Shown here piece by piece: positions 5,387 through 5,748 of a stretch of DNA of 5,748 nt. The notes under the pieces were generated by a model. That model worked only from the letters and a program-made list of their open reading frames with translations, searched no databases and was not told the origin of the DNA. Source of the stretch: Clostridiales bacterium (GTDB lineage Bacteria > Bacillota > Clostridia > Oscillospirales > QAMX01); contig DUUG01000091.1 of assembly GCA_012841675.1 (NCBI GenBank), positions 1-5,748 of the forward strand, written 5' to 3'. Positions within the stretch are counted from its first letter, which is position 1. Every line of letters begins with the position of its first letter. The position numbers were made by a program, and so were the translations under genes.

Positions 5387-5748
5387 TTATGCTTTGACTT
5401 TAAATATCGATCCCTCTCTGTGATATCCGAGCTTTTCGTAATATGAGTCTACATCACTCATTACATAGACTGACTGGTCCGGAAAGTCTTGGCATACCCG
5501 TTCAATTAGTCTTTTCCCAATTTGCCTTCCCCGATGTGTTTTTCTTACGAGCAAATCATATACATAAACGCCAAAACCGTCATCTTCTCGGCAGCGTACA
5601 AAGCCACACACAAGAGATTCATCACAAGCTATATATGTTGTGCTAGTTTCAAGTGCCTTAATATATTTATCACGACCTGCTTCTCCATGGTAATCTATCC
5701 ACTCATCTCCCTCATCGACAAGTAAGCCGAAAAGTAAAGATTCATCGA
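5387..5748 (-). CDS. GNAT-family N-acetyltransferase, N-terminus beyond window
   Basis: An open frame enters from the right edge and ends at TAA 5387-5389; 119 residues are visible, so the internal GTG at 5611 is not the true start. GNAT enzymes transfer an acetyl group from acetyl-CoA to an amine. The central strand and acetyl-CoA loop are clear: VYDLLVRKTHRGRQIGKRLI, with RGRQIG in place of the usual RGxGIG (Gln for the first Gly of R-x-x-G-x-G). Motif B follows: VDSYYEKLGYHREGSIFKVK, the usual C-terminal end of the fold. Upstream residues (YIACDESLVCGFVRCRE) form the typical beta hairpin before it. The substrate cannot be told from this fragment. It is separated from the other genes by about 550 bp of decayed DNA. 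Confidence 0.9.
   Translation of the reverse strand, partial: DESLLFGLLVDEGDEWIDYHGEAGRDKYIKALETSTTYIACDESLVCGFVRCREDDGFGVYVYDLLVRKTHRGRQIGKRLIERVCQDFPDQSVYVMSDVDSYYEKLGYHREGSIFKVKA

Noticed and set aside
5443..5725. Plus-strand frames of 67 residues at the right end
   Set aside because: They are antisense to the acetyltransferase, whose motifs are clear in the minus-strand frame.
1..5748. CRISPR arrays, tRNA or rRNA genes, insertion-sequence ends
   Set aside because: I saw no regularly spaced repeats, no cloverleaf-like segment, no transposase motifs and no terminal inverted repeats with target duplications.

Overview
The window looks like a chromosomal or accessory stretch from a low-to-mid GC Gram-positive anaerobe, most likely a member of the Clostridia. 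This inference rests on strong GGAGG-type ribosome binding sites, AT-rich intergenic DNA, zinc-ribbon membrane proteins, and an MFS-LuxR fusion regulator of a kind known from clostridia and Coriobacteriia. All genes I can support are read on the minus strand, so transcription runs from high to low coordinates.

From right to left: (1) a GNAT N-acetyltransferase whose 5' end is cut off by the window edge (5387-5748). (2) About 550 bp of AT-rich DNA without an intact gene (4831-5386). It holds what I read as debris of a toxin gene: a fragment with the N-terminal signature of a Doc (death-on-curing, Fic fold) toxin, and just upstream a second short coding-like stretch. The promoter elements for the next transcription unit lie at the end of the Doc fragment. 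(3) A small ORF (4621-4830) that probably carries a frame disruption. It is followed at once by a 470-residue LuxR-type regulator whose N-terminal part is a 12-helix MFS-like membrane domain (3207-4619). A clear Rho-independent terminator (3141-3173) closes this unit.

(4) A tightly packed three-gene operon with no recognised function. It encodes a two-helix membrane protein with a C-terminal soluble domain (2555-3073), a zinc-ribbon multi-pass membrane protein (1565-2512), and a large secreted or membrane-anchored protein that continues past the left edge (1-1568). The large protein has a signal peptide, a beta-rich ectodomain, a probable transmembrane helix, a short Gly/Pro/Ser repeat linker, an Asp-rich duplicated motif, a long charged coiled coil, and the start of a further domain. 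The last two genes overlap by 4 bp (ATGA). A 9-bp perfect inverted repeat sits between the terminator and the first gene of this operon and is a candidate operator.

The best candidate for an undescribed system is the three-gene membrane operon, possibly controlled by the MFS-LuxR protein encoded immediately upstream. That regulatory link is inferred from position only.
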